The notes beneath the pieces were generated by a model. The model did not search any database. It was not told the DNA's origin and was given only the letters and a program-made list of their open reading frames with translations. 64,000 bases of DNA from Glycomyces luteolus (GTDB taxonomy: Bacteria > Actinomycetota > Actinomycetes > Mycobacteriales > Micromonosporaceae): assembly GCF_027622875.1 (NCBI RefSeq), contig NZ_JAPZVP010000001.1, positions 84,269 through 148,268 of the forward strand. Direction: 5' to 3'. The position numbers were made by a program, and so were the translations under genes. Within the stretch, counting starts at the first letter, position 1; the number at the start of each line of letters is the position of its first letter. Shown here piece after piece: positions 1 to 8,205 of this stretch.

Positions 1-1
1 G

Positions 2-1303
2 ATCGGCGCCGGAGCGTCCGGCCTCATCGCTGTCAAGAACCTCCGCGAGAACGGCTTCGAAGTGGACTGCTACGAGCGCGACACCGTGCTCGGCGGCCTG
101 TGGAACCCGCAGAACCAGCACAGCCCGCTCTACCCCAACACCCACCTCGTGACCTCCCGGTCCCAGACCGAGATCCCCGACTTCCCGATGCCCGACGACT
201 GGCCGGACTACCCGTCCGCGGCCCAGATGCTCGAGTACCTGACCTCGTACGCGAAGCACTTCGGGCTCTCCGAGCACATCTGGTACGGCTCCGAGATCTC
301 CCATCTCGAAACGGTCGAAGGCGCCCGCTTCGAGGTCGTCGTCAAACCCGCCGCCGGGAGCGCCGCCCGCCGCCTGCGCTACGGCGCGGTCATCATCGCG
401 ACCGGCCACCACTGGGCCCCGAACCTGCCCTCCTACCCGGGCCTCGACGACTTCCGCGGCACCGTGATGCACTCCTCGCAGCTCAAGGACCCGTCTCGCC
501 TGCGCGGCAAGCACGTCCTGGTCATCGGCGGCGGCAACTCCGGCGTCGACATCGCCTGCGAGGCCGCCGTGAACGCCGCCAGCTGCGTCCACTCCGTGCG
601 CCGCGGCTCCTGGCACCTGCCGAAATACCTCGGCGGTGAACCCTCCGACTACGCGCTCGCGCGGCTCGCCTCACGCCCGAAGCTCCTGCGGCGCTTCCTC
701 ACTGACCGCATCCTCAAGGGCCCCAAGCGACTCGCCCAGCGCATGGGCATCGAGACGCCCGGCCACGGCCCCGGTGACGAAGAGCCGGTGCGCAACGGCC
801 GCTACCTCGAGCACGTCGGCGACGGCTCCATCAAGCGCCGCGGCGAGGTCGCCCGCTTCGACGGATACGACGTCGCGTTCGCCGACGGCACCGAGATCCG
901 CCCCGACCTCGTCGTCCTCGCCACCGGCTACCAGCCGAAGATCGCCTGCGTCGCACCCGAACTGCTCGGCGGCACCCGCGACCAGCCCGCCCCGAAGCTG
1001 TTCGCGCGCATGTTCTCCCCGAAGGCGCAGACCCTGGCCGTCGCCGGGCTCGTCGAACCCGGTGTCGGCGTGCTGCCGATCGTCCACTGGCAGACCCACG
1101 CGATCGCGCGCTGGCTCCAGGTCCGCAAGAGCGACCCCGAACGCGCCGAGAGCTTCAAGCTGCAGGTCAACGCCGAATCCAGCCACAACGCGGTGAGTGC
1201 GGCCGACGATTCCCCGCGCCGTCGGCTCGTCGTGGACGCCGAGGAGTACCTGGCCAGCCTGGGCCGCATCATCGACACCCTCGAACAGGAGCCCGCCAAA
1301 TGA
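2..1303 (+). CDS. flavin-containing monooxygenase, 5' partial
   Basis: FAD/NADPH-dependent monooxygenase of the FMO/Baeyer-Villiger type; the substrate cannot be told. The reading frame is open from base 2, so the true start lies before the window and any internal GTG start would be false. The first visible residues IGAGASG are the FAD dinucleotide-binding GxGxxG. A second Rossmann motif, IGGGNSG, near base 525 would bind NADPH. FRGTVMHSSQL resembles the FMO fingerprint FxGxxxHxxxY with the last aromatic residue changed, and two ATG motifs (IATGH, LATGY) close the FAD domain. It overlaps the next gene by ATGA, so the two are probably co-translated. Confidence 0.85.
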   Translation: MGAGASGLIAVKNLRENGFEVDCYERDTVLGGLWNPQNQHSPLYPNTHLVTSRSQTEIPDFPMPDDWPDYPSAAQMLEYLTSYAKHFGLSEHIWYGSEISHLETVEGARFEVVVKPAAGSAARRLRYGAVIIATGHHWAPNLPSYPGLDDFRGTVMHSSQLKDPSRLRGKHVLVIGGGNSGVDIACEAAVNAASCVHSVRRGSWHLPKYLGGEPSDYALARLASRPKLLRRFLTDRILKGPKRLAQRMGIETPGHGPGDEEPVRNGRYLEHVGDGSIKRRGEVARFDGYDVAFADGTEIRPDLVVLATGYQPKIACVAPELLGGTRDQPAPKLFARMFSPKAQTLAVAGLVEPGVGVLPIVHWQTHAIARWLQVRKSDPERAESFKLQVNAESSHNAVSAADDSPRRRLVVDAEEYLASLGRIIDTLEQEPAK

Positions 1304-1932
1304 GCCTCACCGCCTGGATCCGGCGCGCCCGCACCCCCGAGCCGGTGCCGGTCCGGCGCGAGATCGCCGTCTTCGAGCCCGCCGACCTCTTCGACATCGA
1401 GATCAAGGACAACCCCGAGACGAACCCGGTGCTGTGCTGCACCGGCGACTCGGCCGGAGCGGCGGCTTTCAATGCCTTGTGGCTCAAGCGAATCGCTTCG
1501 TCGGGCAGGTACGCGGCGGCCGTGAGCGTCCGCGGCCAGGGCGGCACGCCCGCCGCCGACGGCGGGCCGGAGGCCCGCGCCCACGACGTGGTGCAGGCCG
1601 CGGTCACCGTACCCCGGCAGACAGTCCTCATCGGACACGGCGAGGGCGCGGCCTGGGCCGCGCTCGCCGCTGGACGCTACCCCGCGGCGGGCCTGGTGCT
1701 CGTGTCGCCGCAGCGCTTCCCGAAGCAGCTGCCGAAACCGGTGGGCGAGCCGCCGATCCTGCTGGTGGTGAGCGAATCCGAAACGCAGTCGAAGGAGGTC
1801 CAGGCGGTCGCCGACGAGTACGGCATCACACCGCTGACCTTCGCGGGCGCCCCCGACGACGTGTTCAAAGGCGCGCCGGCCGAAGGACTCCTCGACGCGG
1901 TCCTCTCCTGGCTCGACGCGCAGAAGCGGTGA
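1300..1932 (+). CDS. alpha/beta-hydrolase fold protein lacking the nucleophile
   Basis: A 210-residue protein with the alpha/beta-hydrolase layout: an oxyanion-loop-like RGQGG segment and a nucleophile-elbow segment LIGHGEGAA. In active members the elbow reads GHSxG; here the serine position is glycine. The usual C-terminal acid and histidine are not evident either (PILLVVSESE, then no conserved His). It therefore reads as a pseudo-hydrolase. Start ATG overlaps the stop of the monooxygenase by four bases, suggesting it assists or binds that enzyme's product; this is inference. Confidence 0.7.
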   Translation: MSLTAWIRRARTPEPVPVRREIAVFEPADLFDIEIKDNPETNPVLCCTGDSAGAAAFNALWLKRIASSGRYAAAVSVRGQGGTPAADGGPEARAHDVVQAAVTVPRQTVLIGHGEGAAWAALAAGRYPAAGLVLVSPQRFPKQLPKPVGEPPILLVVSESETQSKEVQAVADEYGITPLTFAGAPDDVFKGAPAEGLLDAVLSWLDAQKR

Positions 1933-1962
1933 TCCCCGGCGCACGCCGAAAGCACTGCTGCG

Positions 1963-2040
1963 GGTTGGGTTTGGTTCCCCGGTTTTCCACGGTAGCGGGG
2001 CGAACCTGAAGGGGAGCTGAAGAGCGGTCCGGTCGGCCGT
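1963..2040 (+). repeat. intergenic element, copy A
   Basis: About 60 bp (1963-2022) that recurs at 7129-7188 with 51 of 60 positions identical by eye, including an identical 20-base 3' block AACCTGAAGGGGAGCTGAAG. Similarity continues weakly into a GGTC..GGCCGT stretch. It lies 30 bases after a stop codon, between convergent genes. Function unknown; see findings. Confidence 0.75.
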
Positions 2041-2043
2041 GCC

Positions 2044-2553
2044 TCAGACGACCGCGCCGTCGTCGGTGTCGTCCGGTTCCTTGTCGGGGCGCAGTCGGCT
2101 GATGAGCAGCCACACGCCGATCAGGAACCCTACGAACCCGACCAGGCGCCCCGGGGTCGTCCCCAGCGGCGCGATGCTCGGATTCACCAGCAGCGCGATG
2201 CCGCCGATGATGAGCAGCACCCCGCCGATCGCCGGCAGGCTCGGCCACGGCACGGGCGGCGGCTCCGGCGGCTCGTAGTCGTCCTCGTCGTCGTCCGGCA
2301 GTTCCGCGTCCCACAAATCCAGCAGCGTCGGCTCGTCGTCCGACGACGTGACCGGAGGCGTCATCGGCACCACCTCCGTCGGGTGCTCCTCGGCGTCGAG
2401 CCCCTTCACGAGCCCGGTCCCGGTGTCCCCCAAGCCCTTGATGAGCTCGTTGAAACGCCGGTCGACGTCCTCGGGACGCAGCTCCGGACGTCCGTCCTTC
2501 TGCTCGCCGCTGTCGGGCTCGCCGTTGCCCTCCTGCTCACTGCGGTCAGTCAT
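2044..2553 (-). CDS. acidic-linker membrane protein
   Basis: Hypothetical protein of 169 residues. The N-terminal ~90 residues are hydrophilic and strongly acidic, with a PEPPPVPWP linker. Two closely spaced transmembrane segments follow (around IGGVLLIIGGIALLV and GFVGFLIGVWLLI), and the C-terminal tail is charged. I chose ATG 2553, which overlaps the end of the upstream esterase gene and has GAGG six bases before it; GTG 2559 is the alternative. Translational coupling to the esterase is likely. No family recognised. Confidence 0.65.
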   Translation of the reverse strand: MTDRSEQEGNGEPDSGEQKDGRPELRPEDVDRRFNELIKGLGDTGTGLVKGLDAEEHPTEVVPMTPPVTSSDDEPTLLDLWDAELPDDDEDDYEPPEPPPVPWPSLPAIGGVLLIIGGIALLVNPSIAPLGTTPGRLVGFVGFLIGVWLLISRLRPDKEPDDTDDGAVV

Positions 2554-3316
2554 GGACACCTCGGGTCTTGACCAGCTGCCGGTTCATGAACTCGACACTC
2601 CCGGAGAAGATCGTCTCAGCGTCGTAGTCGAGCGTCGCCACATGGAAGCTCCGCGGCAGCACCGTCGACTCGACTTCCTTCGAACGTACGCCCGCCCGGA
2701 TCACCGCACTGTTCCGCGGACTCACGACATGGTCCTCCGCGCTCGTGAAGATCCGCAGCGGCACCGTCACCCGCGCCAGCTCGGGCCGCGTCACCTGCCA
2801 CAACCGCCGCAGCGACGCATAGGCCGCCACCGGCGTCCGCGACGTCGTCTTCTCCCGCACATCCGGCTTGTTCACGTCGGAGCCGATCGACGACACGCTC
2901 GGCATCACGTACCGCAGCATCGGCGCCAGGAACCCCTGCGGCTTGTCGTCGAAGATCGCCGGATTCACCAGCACCAGCCCCGACAGGTCGGCACCGCGCT
3001 GCTCCGCCAGCCGCAGACACAGCGACCCGCCCATCGACAGACCGCCCGCGAACACTGGACGGCCCAGTGCCATCGCCTCGTCCAGCGCTTCCTCGAGCCG
3101 CCGGTACCACTGCTGCCACGTCGCCTTCGCCAGCACCTGCCACGTGTCGCCATGGCCCGGCAGCAGCGGCGAGACCACGTTGAAGCCCTCGTCCCGCAGG
3201 TACTCGCCCCACGGGCGCATGCTCGCTGGATCGGAGGTGAAGCCGTGGCACAGCACCATCGTGGCCTTGGCGTCGGAGCCGAGGTCGAACGTGAACTCCT
3301 CGGAATCGTTCGTCAC
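2546..3316 (-). CDS. alpha/beta hydrolase, carboxylesterase/lipase type
   Basis: 256-residue serine hydrolase resembling the Est30/YvaK carboxylesterase and monoacylglycerol lipase group. Visible motifs are the oxyanion HGF (LCHGFTSDP), the nucleophile elbow GGLSMGG, the acid in TSAEDHVVS and the catalytic histidine in RSFHVATLD near the C-terminus, so the triad is complete. The start is GTG preceded by GGGAGG. It is cytoplasmic with no signal peptide. It is first in a two-gene minus-strand unit with the small membrane protein, divergent from plsC. Confidence 0.82.
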   Translation of the reverse strand: MTNDSEEFTFDLGSDAKATMVLCHGFTSDPASMRPWGEYLRDEGFNVVSPLLPGHGDTWQVLAKATWQQWYRRLEEALDEAMALGRPVFAGGLSMGGSLCLRLAEQRGADLSGLVLVNPAIFDDKPQGFLAPMLRYVMPSVSSIGSDVNKPDVREKTTSRTPVAAYASLRRLWQVTRPELARVTVPLRIFTSAEDHVVSPRNSAVIRAGVRSKEVESTVLPRSFHVATLDYDAETIFSGSVEFMNRQLVKTRGVHD

Positions 3317-3541
3317 GTCGCCTCCCGGGTCGCTGAATGACGGGTCGCGGGGAATCGGCAGGGCTCATGCACGGCCCGCCGGTCGAACCGGCGGCCGGGC
3401 GGTCCCGTTTCGCGCCGCTTGCCCATTCTCGCACGCGTCCGCCGACCGCCGCCACCGCGCGGGAGCACCCCACCGCACCCATTCCCGCCCCGAGAGCCTT
3501 CGATTCGAAGCGGATCGACCGGTACCGATACCCTTGAACGC

Positions 3542-4216
3542 GTGATCTACTGGGTGCTGAAGGCGACGCTGGGCTCGCTGCTGTGGGTCGTCTACCGGCC
3601 ACAGGTCGAAGGGCTCGAACACGTGCCCGAGGACGGCCCGGCGATCCTGGCCTCCAACCACCTCGCCGTCACCGACTCCTTCTTCATGCCACTCGTGGTC
3701 AAACGCCGGGTCACGTTCATCGCGAAAGAGGAGTACTTCACCGGTACCGGCTTCAAAGGCTGGTTCGTACGCACCTTCATGAACGCCGTCGGCGCCATCC
3801 CCGTCGACCGGGCCGGCGGCGACGCCGCCAGCGCCTCGCTCGACACCGGCAAGCGCGTCCTCTCTGAAGGCCGCCTCTTCGGCATCTACCCCGAGGGCAC
3901 CCGCTCGCCCGACGGCCGCCTCTACCGCGGCAAGACCGGCGTCGCCCGCCTCGCGCTCCAGACCGGATCCCCGGTCGTGCCCGTCGCCATGCTCAACACC
4001 GGTGAGCTGCAGCCGATCGGGCGGCGCATCCCGCGCATCGGCCGCGTCAAGATCAGGTTCGGGCCCTCGCTCGACTTCAACCGCTACCGCGATCTCGTGG
4101 GGGACCGCTTCATCGAACGCGCCGTCACCGACGAGGTCATGGACGCGCTCAGGGCGCTCTCGGGCCAGGACTACGTCGACGAGTACGCCGCGAAGTTCAA
4201 GGACAAGGGAAAGTAA
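3542..4216 (+). CDS. 1-acyl-sn-glycerol-3-phosphate acyltransferase family (PlsC)
   Basis: 224-residue membrane-associated acyltransferase of glycerophospholipid synthesis. It has the catalytic H-x4-D (NHLAVTD, ~residues 36-42), an N-terminal hydrophobic anchor (VLKATLGSLLWVVY), the FP..R-type stretch GAIPVDR and the phosphate-binding EGTRS. The frame stays open upstream, but GTG 3542 fits best: a TACCCT -10 box ends seven bases before it, so the transcript would be leaderless, and homologues begin at this point. Confidence 0.88.
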   Translation: MIYWVLKATLGSLLWVVYRPQVEGLEHVPEDGPAILASNHLAVTDSFFMPLVVKRRVTFIAKEEYFTGTGFKGWFVRTFMNAVGAIPVDRAGGDAASASLDTGKRVLSEGRLFGIYPEGTRSPDGRLYRGKTGVARLALQTGSPVVPVAMLNTGELQPIGRRIPRIGRVKIRFGPSLDFNRYRDLVGDRFIERAVTDEVMDALRALSGQDYVDEYAAKFKDKGK

Positions 4217-4245
4217 CCGGGCCCGGCAGCCCTTCACCGCGCTGC

Positions 4246-4406
4246 TTTTTCGGCTCCGCCACCGAGCTTCTTATTCCGCCACGGTGCTTCCTGTTCGGCT
4301 TCCGCCCCTGTATTTCCTGTTCGGCTCGGCCCATGTGCTTCTTATTCGGCTCCGCCCCTGTATTTCCTATTCGGCTCCGCCCCTGTATTTCCTATTCGGC
4401 TCCGCC
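4246..4406 (+). repeat. tandem repeat, ~25-bp unit, about seven copies
   Basis: Direct repeats built on TTCCTATTCGGCTCCGCC followed by CCTGTAT. Clear units start at 4288, 4314, 4339, 4364 and 4389 (the last truncated), with two degenerate units from 4246 and 4268. The distal unit contains the stop codon and last codons of the convergent Crp-type gene, so part of the repeat is coding. TTCGGCTCCGCCCC also occurs alone at 55887-55900 after the mutase gene, suggesting a dispersed origin. No gene lies in the non-coding part. Confidence 0.85.
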
Positions 4407-5081
4407 GAAGCCTGCCCGCCGCCGAAGCGCAGGCAGATCCACCACGACGATCTTGCGGCCCTCTGTACGCAGCCAGCCCCGGTTCGCGAAGATCCCGATC
4501 GCCTGGTTCACGCTCTGACGCGAACCCCCGGCCATCTCCGCCAACTGCGTCTGGTTCAACTCGATCGTCGTCATCGGCGACGAGTGCTGCTCCGCGAGCC
4601 GCACCAGCGTCTTCGCCACCCGACCCGGCAGATCCAGGAACACGTGGTCGGAGGACTGCTCCGTCAACCGCCGCACGATCATGCCCATCGACCGCAGTAC
4701 CGCGTCGAGCATCTTCGGGTTCCCGTGCACCAGTTCGAGGAACGACGACCGCGCCAGTGCCAGCGCCGACGTGTCCTCGAGCGCCTCCGCACTGGCCGAC
4801 CGGGGCGATCCGTCCAGCAGGGAGACCTCGCCGAGCACCTCGGGGGCGCGGGCTACGTGGAGCATTGCGCGCTCGCCGGTGGCCGCCGTCCGGAAGACGC
4901 TCACCGCACCCGACCGGATCATGATGAGCGATTCGCCCGGCTCGCCTTCGAAGAACAGGAGGTGCCCACGCCGGTAGTGGCGTTGTACCGCCACCCCGGC
5001 GATCTGCCGCCGTGCCTGCGGGTCGAGGCCGGCGAACATGGCGACGCCTGCAAGCGGGTCTTCAGATGGGCTCACACCCAT
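4392..5081 (-). CDS. Crp/Fnr-family transcriptional regulator
   Basis: 229-residue regulator. An N-terminal cyclic-nucleotide-binding domain shows the phosphate-binding cassette GEVSLLDGSPRSASA with its Arg-Ser pair, so cAMP binding is plausible. A C-terminal winged helix has recognition helix SRQSVNQAIGIFANRGWL, close to mycobacterial Crp. ATG 5081 was chosen because GGGGGAG sits four bases upstream; the open frame further upstream is not credible. The last residues GFGGAE are encoded inside a 25-bp tandem repeat, so this tail probably varies between strains. Divergent from RNase AS. Confidence 0.88.
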   Translation of the reverse strand: MGVSPSEDPLAGVAMFAGLDPQARRQIAGVAVQRHYRRGHLLFFEGEPGESLIMIRSGAVSVFRTAATGERAMLHVARAPEVLGEVSLLDGSPRSASAEALEDTSALALARSSFLELVHGNPKMLDAVLRSMGMIVRRLTEQSSDHVFLDLPGRVAKTLVRLAEQHSSPMTTIELNQTQLAEMAGGSRQSVNQAIGIFANRGWLRTEGRKIVVVDLPALRRRAGFGGAE

Positions 5082-5409
5082 GTTTCTCCCCCTTCGGTGG
5101 GTCCCGGGTCCGCGGGTTCCCTCCGATGATCGCTGTCTTTTCCGTCGTTGTACAGAGCCCAGTGTCGGAAACTTCACGCTCCGTTGGGTCGTGTGTCCAG
5201 ACGGCGCACTTGTCACTCGACCGAGTGTACGATCAACTCTACGTGCTTTCGCGTTGATTGTCCGGTATCACGTGGCTCGCGTGCCGGACGCGAGGTCAGA
5301 TTCGGGCTGCCTGATCGTATGGCGTAGCGTCGACTCCAGTCCGGCGACATACGGGTGCGGCTCAAGAACGGCCGAAACGACCGCTCGAGATCATACGAAA
5401 GGCCGATGC
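5082..5409. promoter_or_regulatory. divergent promoter region crp / RNase AS with palindrome
   Basis: 328 bases without a gene, richer in A/T than the surroundings. A 14-bp inverted repeat CACTCGACCGAGTG lies at 5214-5227, a candidate operator; it is not a clear Crp consensus (TGTGA-N6-TCACA). A GAAAGG ribosome site precedes the RNase AS start. I see no convincing small ORF or RNA. Confidence 0.4.
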
Positions 5410-5964
5410 GTGGCGTACCGCTACTTCTACGACACCGAGTTCATCGAGGACGGTCGCACGATCGACCTGGTCTCGATCGCCGTCGTCGACGAGCAAGGAC
5501 GCGAGTACTACGCCGTGTCGACCGAGTTCGACCCGTCCCGCGCCATCGACTGGGTACGCCGCAACGTCCTCGACAAGCTCCCCCCGCCGGCGAGCTCCCT
5601 GTGGAAGGACCGCGCCACGATCCGCGACGAGCTCTACGAGTTCCTCGTCGCCCCGGTGCGCCGCAAATCCGGCTCGCACCCGGGGGAGCGCATCGAGCTC
5701 TGGGCCTGGATCGGCGCGTACGACCACGTCGTGCTCGCGCAGCTGTGGGGCACGATGCCCGACCTGCCGCGGGCGCTGCCGCGCATGACCAAGGACCTGC
5801 GCCAGCGCTGGGAGGACCTCGGCCGCCCCGAACTGCCGACCACGCCCGACGCCGACATGCACGACGCCCTCACCGACGCGAAGCTCAACCTCGCCCGCTG
5901 GAAGGCGCTCGAATCGTTCCGCGCCCAGCGCGCCGCGTACGGCCCGGTCGAATCCCACCACTAG
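5410..5964 (+). CDS. RNase AS, adenosine-specific 3'-5' exoribonuclease
   Basis: 184-residue DEDD-family exoribonuclease closely resembling Mycobacterium tuberculosis Rv2179c. The N-terminal YFYDTEFIEDG supplies the first Asp/Glu metal ligands, the middle ELWAWIGAYDHVVLAQLWG the third, and HDALTDAKLNLARW near the C-terminus the last acidic residue with its general base. The family trims A-containing 3' ends of RNA. GTG 5410 gives the conserved N-terminus and follows a GAAAGG site; the upstream extension of the frame is spurious. Confidence 0.92.
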   Translation: MAYRYFYDTEFIEDGRTIDLVSIAVVDEQGREYYAVSTEFDPSRAIDWVRRNVLDKLPPPASSLWKDRATIRDELYEFLVAPVRRKSGSHPGERIELWAWIGAYDHVVLAQLWGTMPDLPRALPRMTKDLRQRWEDLGRPELPTTPDADMHDALTDAKLNLARWKALESFRAQRAAYGPVESHH

Positions 5965-6073
5965 ACCGACCTGCCGAACCCCTGGTCGCCGACCCATGGT
6001 CCCGATATAGGCTGGGCGTGTTTCGGCAATGGGGCCGCCCAGTTAACAGTCCTCACTCCAGGGAGTAAGACAC

Positions 6074-7099
6074 ATGCGCATTGGCGTGCTCACCGGCGGC
6101 GGTGACTGCCCCGGTCTCAACGCGGTCATTCGTGCCGCGGTCCGCAAGGGCAGCAAGGAATACGGCCACGAGTTCGTGGGCTTCCGCTACGGCTGGCGGG
6201 GCCCGATCGAGGGCATCACCCAGCCCCTGGACTGGGACTCGGTCGAGAACATCCTCGACCAGGGCGGCACGATCCTCCACTCCTCGCGCACCAACCCTTA
6301 CAAGATCGAGGGCGGCGTCGAGGCCATCAAGAAGAACATGGCCGCGCTGGGCGTCGACGCGCTCATCGCGATCGGCGGCGAGGACACCCTGGGTGTCGCC
6401 ACGAAGCTGACCGCCGACGGCGTCAACTGCGTCGGCGTGCCGAAGACGATCGACAACGACCTCTCGGGCACCGACTACACCTTCGGCTTCGACACCGCGG
6501 TGAACATCGCGACCGAGGCCATCGACCGCCTGTGGACGACCGCCGACTCGCACGACCGCTGCATCGTCGTCGAGATCATGGGCCGCCACGCCGGCTGGAT
6601 GACGCTCCACGCGGGCATCGCCGGCGGCGCGAACGTGACCCTCATTCCCGAGGTCGCCTTCGACATCGAGAAGGTCGCGAACTTCGTCAAGGAGCGCAAG
6701 GAGGCCGGCAAGGCCACCATCGTCGCCGTCTCCGAGGGCGCGCACGCCCAGGAGGGCATGGTCCTCAAGGACGGCGAGGTCGACGCGTTCGGCCACGTCA
6801 AGCTCGGCGGCGTCGGCGACTGGGTCGCCAAGGAGATCAAGGAGCGCGCGGACATCGAGACTCGCGCGATCATCCTCGGCCACCTGCAGCGCGGCGGCAC
6901 CCCGACCGCGTTCGACCGCGTGCTCGCCACCCGTCTGGGCCTCGAGGCCGCCGCGGCCGTCAACGAGGGCGACTTCGGCAAGATGATGGCGCTCCAGGGC
7001 ACCAACGTCGTGCGCATCCCGATCAACGAAGGCACCGACGTGCTCAAGACCGTTCCGGTCGAGCGCTATGCCGACGCCGAGGTGTTCTTCGGCGTGTAG
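6074..7099 (+). CDS. pfkA: 6-phosphofructokinase, predicted PPi-dependent
   Basis: 341-residue glycolytic enzyme phosphorylating fructose 6-phosphate. GGGDCPGLN (8-16) begins the nucleotide/PPi loop, PKTIDND (123-129) holds the catalytic Asp, and MGRHAGW and GHLQRGG are substrate motifs. The phosphoryl-donor positions read Asp104 (GGEDT) and Lys124 (PKTIDND), the combination known for PPi-dependent enzymes such as that of Amycolatopsis methanolica; ATP enzymes carry Gly104. PPi use is thus predicted, not shown. AGGGAG precedes the ATG; a TATAGG box lies at 6005-6010. Confidence 0.92.
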   Translation: MRIGVLTGGGDCPGLNAVIRAAVRKGSKEYGHEFVGFRYGWRGPIEGITQPLDWDSVENILDQGGTILHSSRTNPYKIEGGVEAIKKNMAALGVDALIAIGGEDTLGVATKLTADGVNCVGVPKTIDNDLSGTDYTFGFDTAVNIATEAIDRLWTTADSHDRCIVVEIMGRHAGWMTLHAGIAGGANVTLIPEVAFDIEKVANFVKERKEAGKATIVAVSEGAHAQEGMVLKDGEVDAFGHVKLGGVGDWVAKEIKERADIETRAIILGHLQRGGTPTAFDRVLATRLGLEAAAAVNEGDFGKMMALQGTNVVRIPINEGTDVLKTVPVERYADAEVFFGV

Positions 7100-7128
7100 C
7101 CGACGGGCACTCCGACAGCGGTGTCGTC

Positions 7129-7201
7129 GGTTGGGTTAGGGCCCCCGGCTTTCCACAGTAGTTGGGAAAACCTGAAGGGGAGCTGAAGCCGGACCGGCCG
7201 T
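7129..7201 (+). repeat. intergenic element, copy B
   Basis: Second copy of the element at 1963-2022, same strand, starting 30 bases after the pfkA stop. The shared core contains TTTCCAC, GTAG and an identical 20-base 3' block. It precedes a GTG-start gene at 7252, so it could also be a leader. Confidence 0.75.
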
Positions 7202-7251
7202 AAAGCACTCTCATAGCGCAACCACGGGCACGCCCGGTCGTTAGACCAGGT

Positions 7252-7749
7252 GTGCCCGTGGCTTATCTGGAGGAAATCGGCGAGATCCCGCATCTCGCCG
7301 ATTTCACGTATCACAAGACCCTGCCGGACATCGACTTCGAGTCGATCCCCGTTCCGGGTCTCGACGCCGACTTCTACCGGCGCCCGGTCGGCGGCCGGAC
7401 GCTCAGTGTCGGCGTGTACCGCTTCGGCGGGGCCGAGACGCACCGGGCCTGGGGCTGGGTCGGCGAGGAGCACTGCTCCTGGCACGCTTACCGGAACCCT
7501 GTCACCGGCGGGTTCGACGGCCCCTTCCGAGGCTGCCCCGAGCTCCGACTGCTGCGCGAAGGCGGTCGGCTCTCAGGTTTCGCGCTCGGCTCAGGCGGCC
7601 TCGCCCGGCAGTTCTTCCTGAGCCGCGGCTTCGGCGGCCCGGGCCCGCTCTTGACGGGTCACGCTGCGGGTGTAGACGATCGCGGCGGTCGTGACCGCGA
7701 GGCCGAGGAACAGGCCGCTGCCGGCGAACAGTGCCGAGGCGCTCGGTGA
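7252..7749 (+). CDS. hypothetical protein with doubtful C-terminus
   Basis: Opens with GTG and reads as a plausible globular protein for ~115 residues (acidic N-terminus, then an aromatic-rich THRAWGWVGEEHCSWHAY). The last ~50 residues lie antisense to the well-supported gene at 7591-7995 and have the glycine/arginine-rich look of a shadow frame. Either the overlap is real or a frameshift near 7560-7600 hides an earlier stop; the +1 alternative frame stops at 7621. No family recognised and no ribosome site evident. Confidence 0.5.
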   Translation: MPVAYLEEIGEIPHLADFTYHKTLPDIDFESIPVPGLDADFYRRPVGGRTLSVGVYRFGGAETHRAWGWVGEEHCSWHAYRNPVTGGFDGPFRGCPELRLLREGGRLSGFALGSGGLARQFFLSRGFGGPGPLLTGHAAGVDDRGGRDREAEEQAAAGEQCRGAR

Positions 7750-7995
7750 GAAGCCCAGGACCGCCACGGGCAGCTGCACGAAGGCGATCAGGCCGGCCAG
7801 CAGCCATTTGCTGCGTCCCTTGCCCCAGAGCAGCGCCGTCCAGATCGGAGCGACCACAATGGCGAGGATCGCGATGTCGATTGCCCAGTGCACCAACGGG
7901 TTCTGTACCCTGTCATGCTGGAACGCCATCGCCGGACTCGAGATCGAGACGATCATGGCGGCGGCGGTCGCCACGAATGCGAGACGACGTGTCAT
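7591..7995 (-). CDS. exported/membrane protein, two to three TM
   Basis: 134 residues. An N-terminal signal-like helix (RRLAFVATAAAMIVSISSPAMA) is followed by two further hydrophobic helices (AIDIAILAIVVAPIWTALL and LAGLIAFVQLPVAVLGF) and a third near AGSGLFLGLAVTTAAIVY, then a short charged tail. ATG 7995 has an excellent GAGGAGG seven bases upstream. No conserved family recognised. Its 3' part overlaps the opposite-strand gene at 7252-7749. Confidence 0.75.
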   Translation of the reverse strand: MTRRLAFVATAAAMIVSISSPAMAFQHDRVQNPLVHWAIDIAILAIVVAPIWTALLWGKGRSKWLLAGLIAFVQLPVAVLGFSPSASALFAGSGLFLGLAVTTAAIVYTRSVTRQERARAAEAAAQEELPGEAA

Positions 7996-8205
7996 ACGCA
8001 ACCTCCTCTGCGTAGGAAGCCTTAACGCTACGTCCGGTAACCGTTCGTGTCTGTCGGGTATCCGCCACTTGGAGTTATTTTCCGAGGCCACAGGCCTGAA
8101 CTCAGGAGGCGGTGGCCGAGGGGGGTGCGACGCGGCGCGGTTTGGGGGAGGACGGCCTTGCCGCGCCGCCATACAGTGCTCGTGAATCGACAGTGGGAGG
8201 AACCT

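Noticed and set aside
1990..2000. DnaA box inside the intergenic element (TTTTCCACG / CTTTCCACA)
   Set aside because: Two mismatches to TTRTCCACA in each copy, no box cluster and no dnaA or dnaN nearby; not evidence for an origin.
1963..2040. Known riboswitch (c-di-AMP, cobalamin, SAM) in the repeated element
   Set aside because: I could not match any known riboswitch core, and copy A lies between convergent genes.
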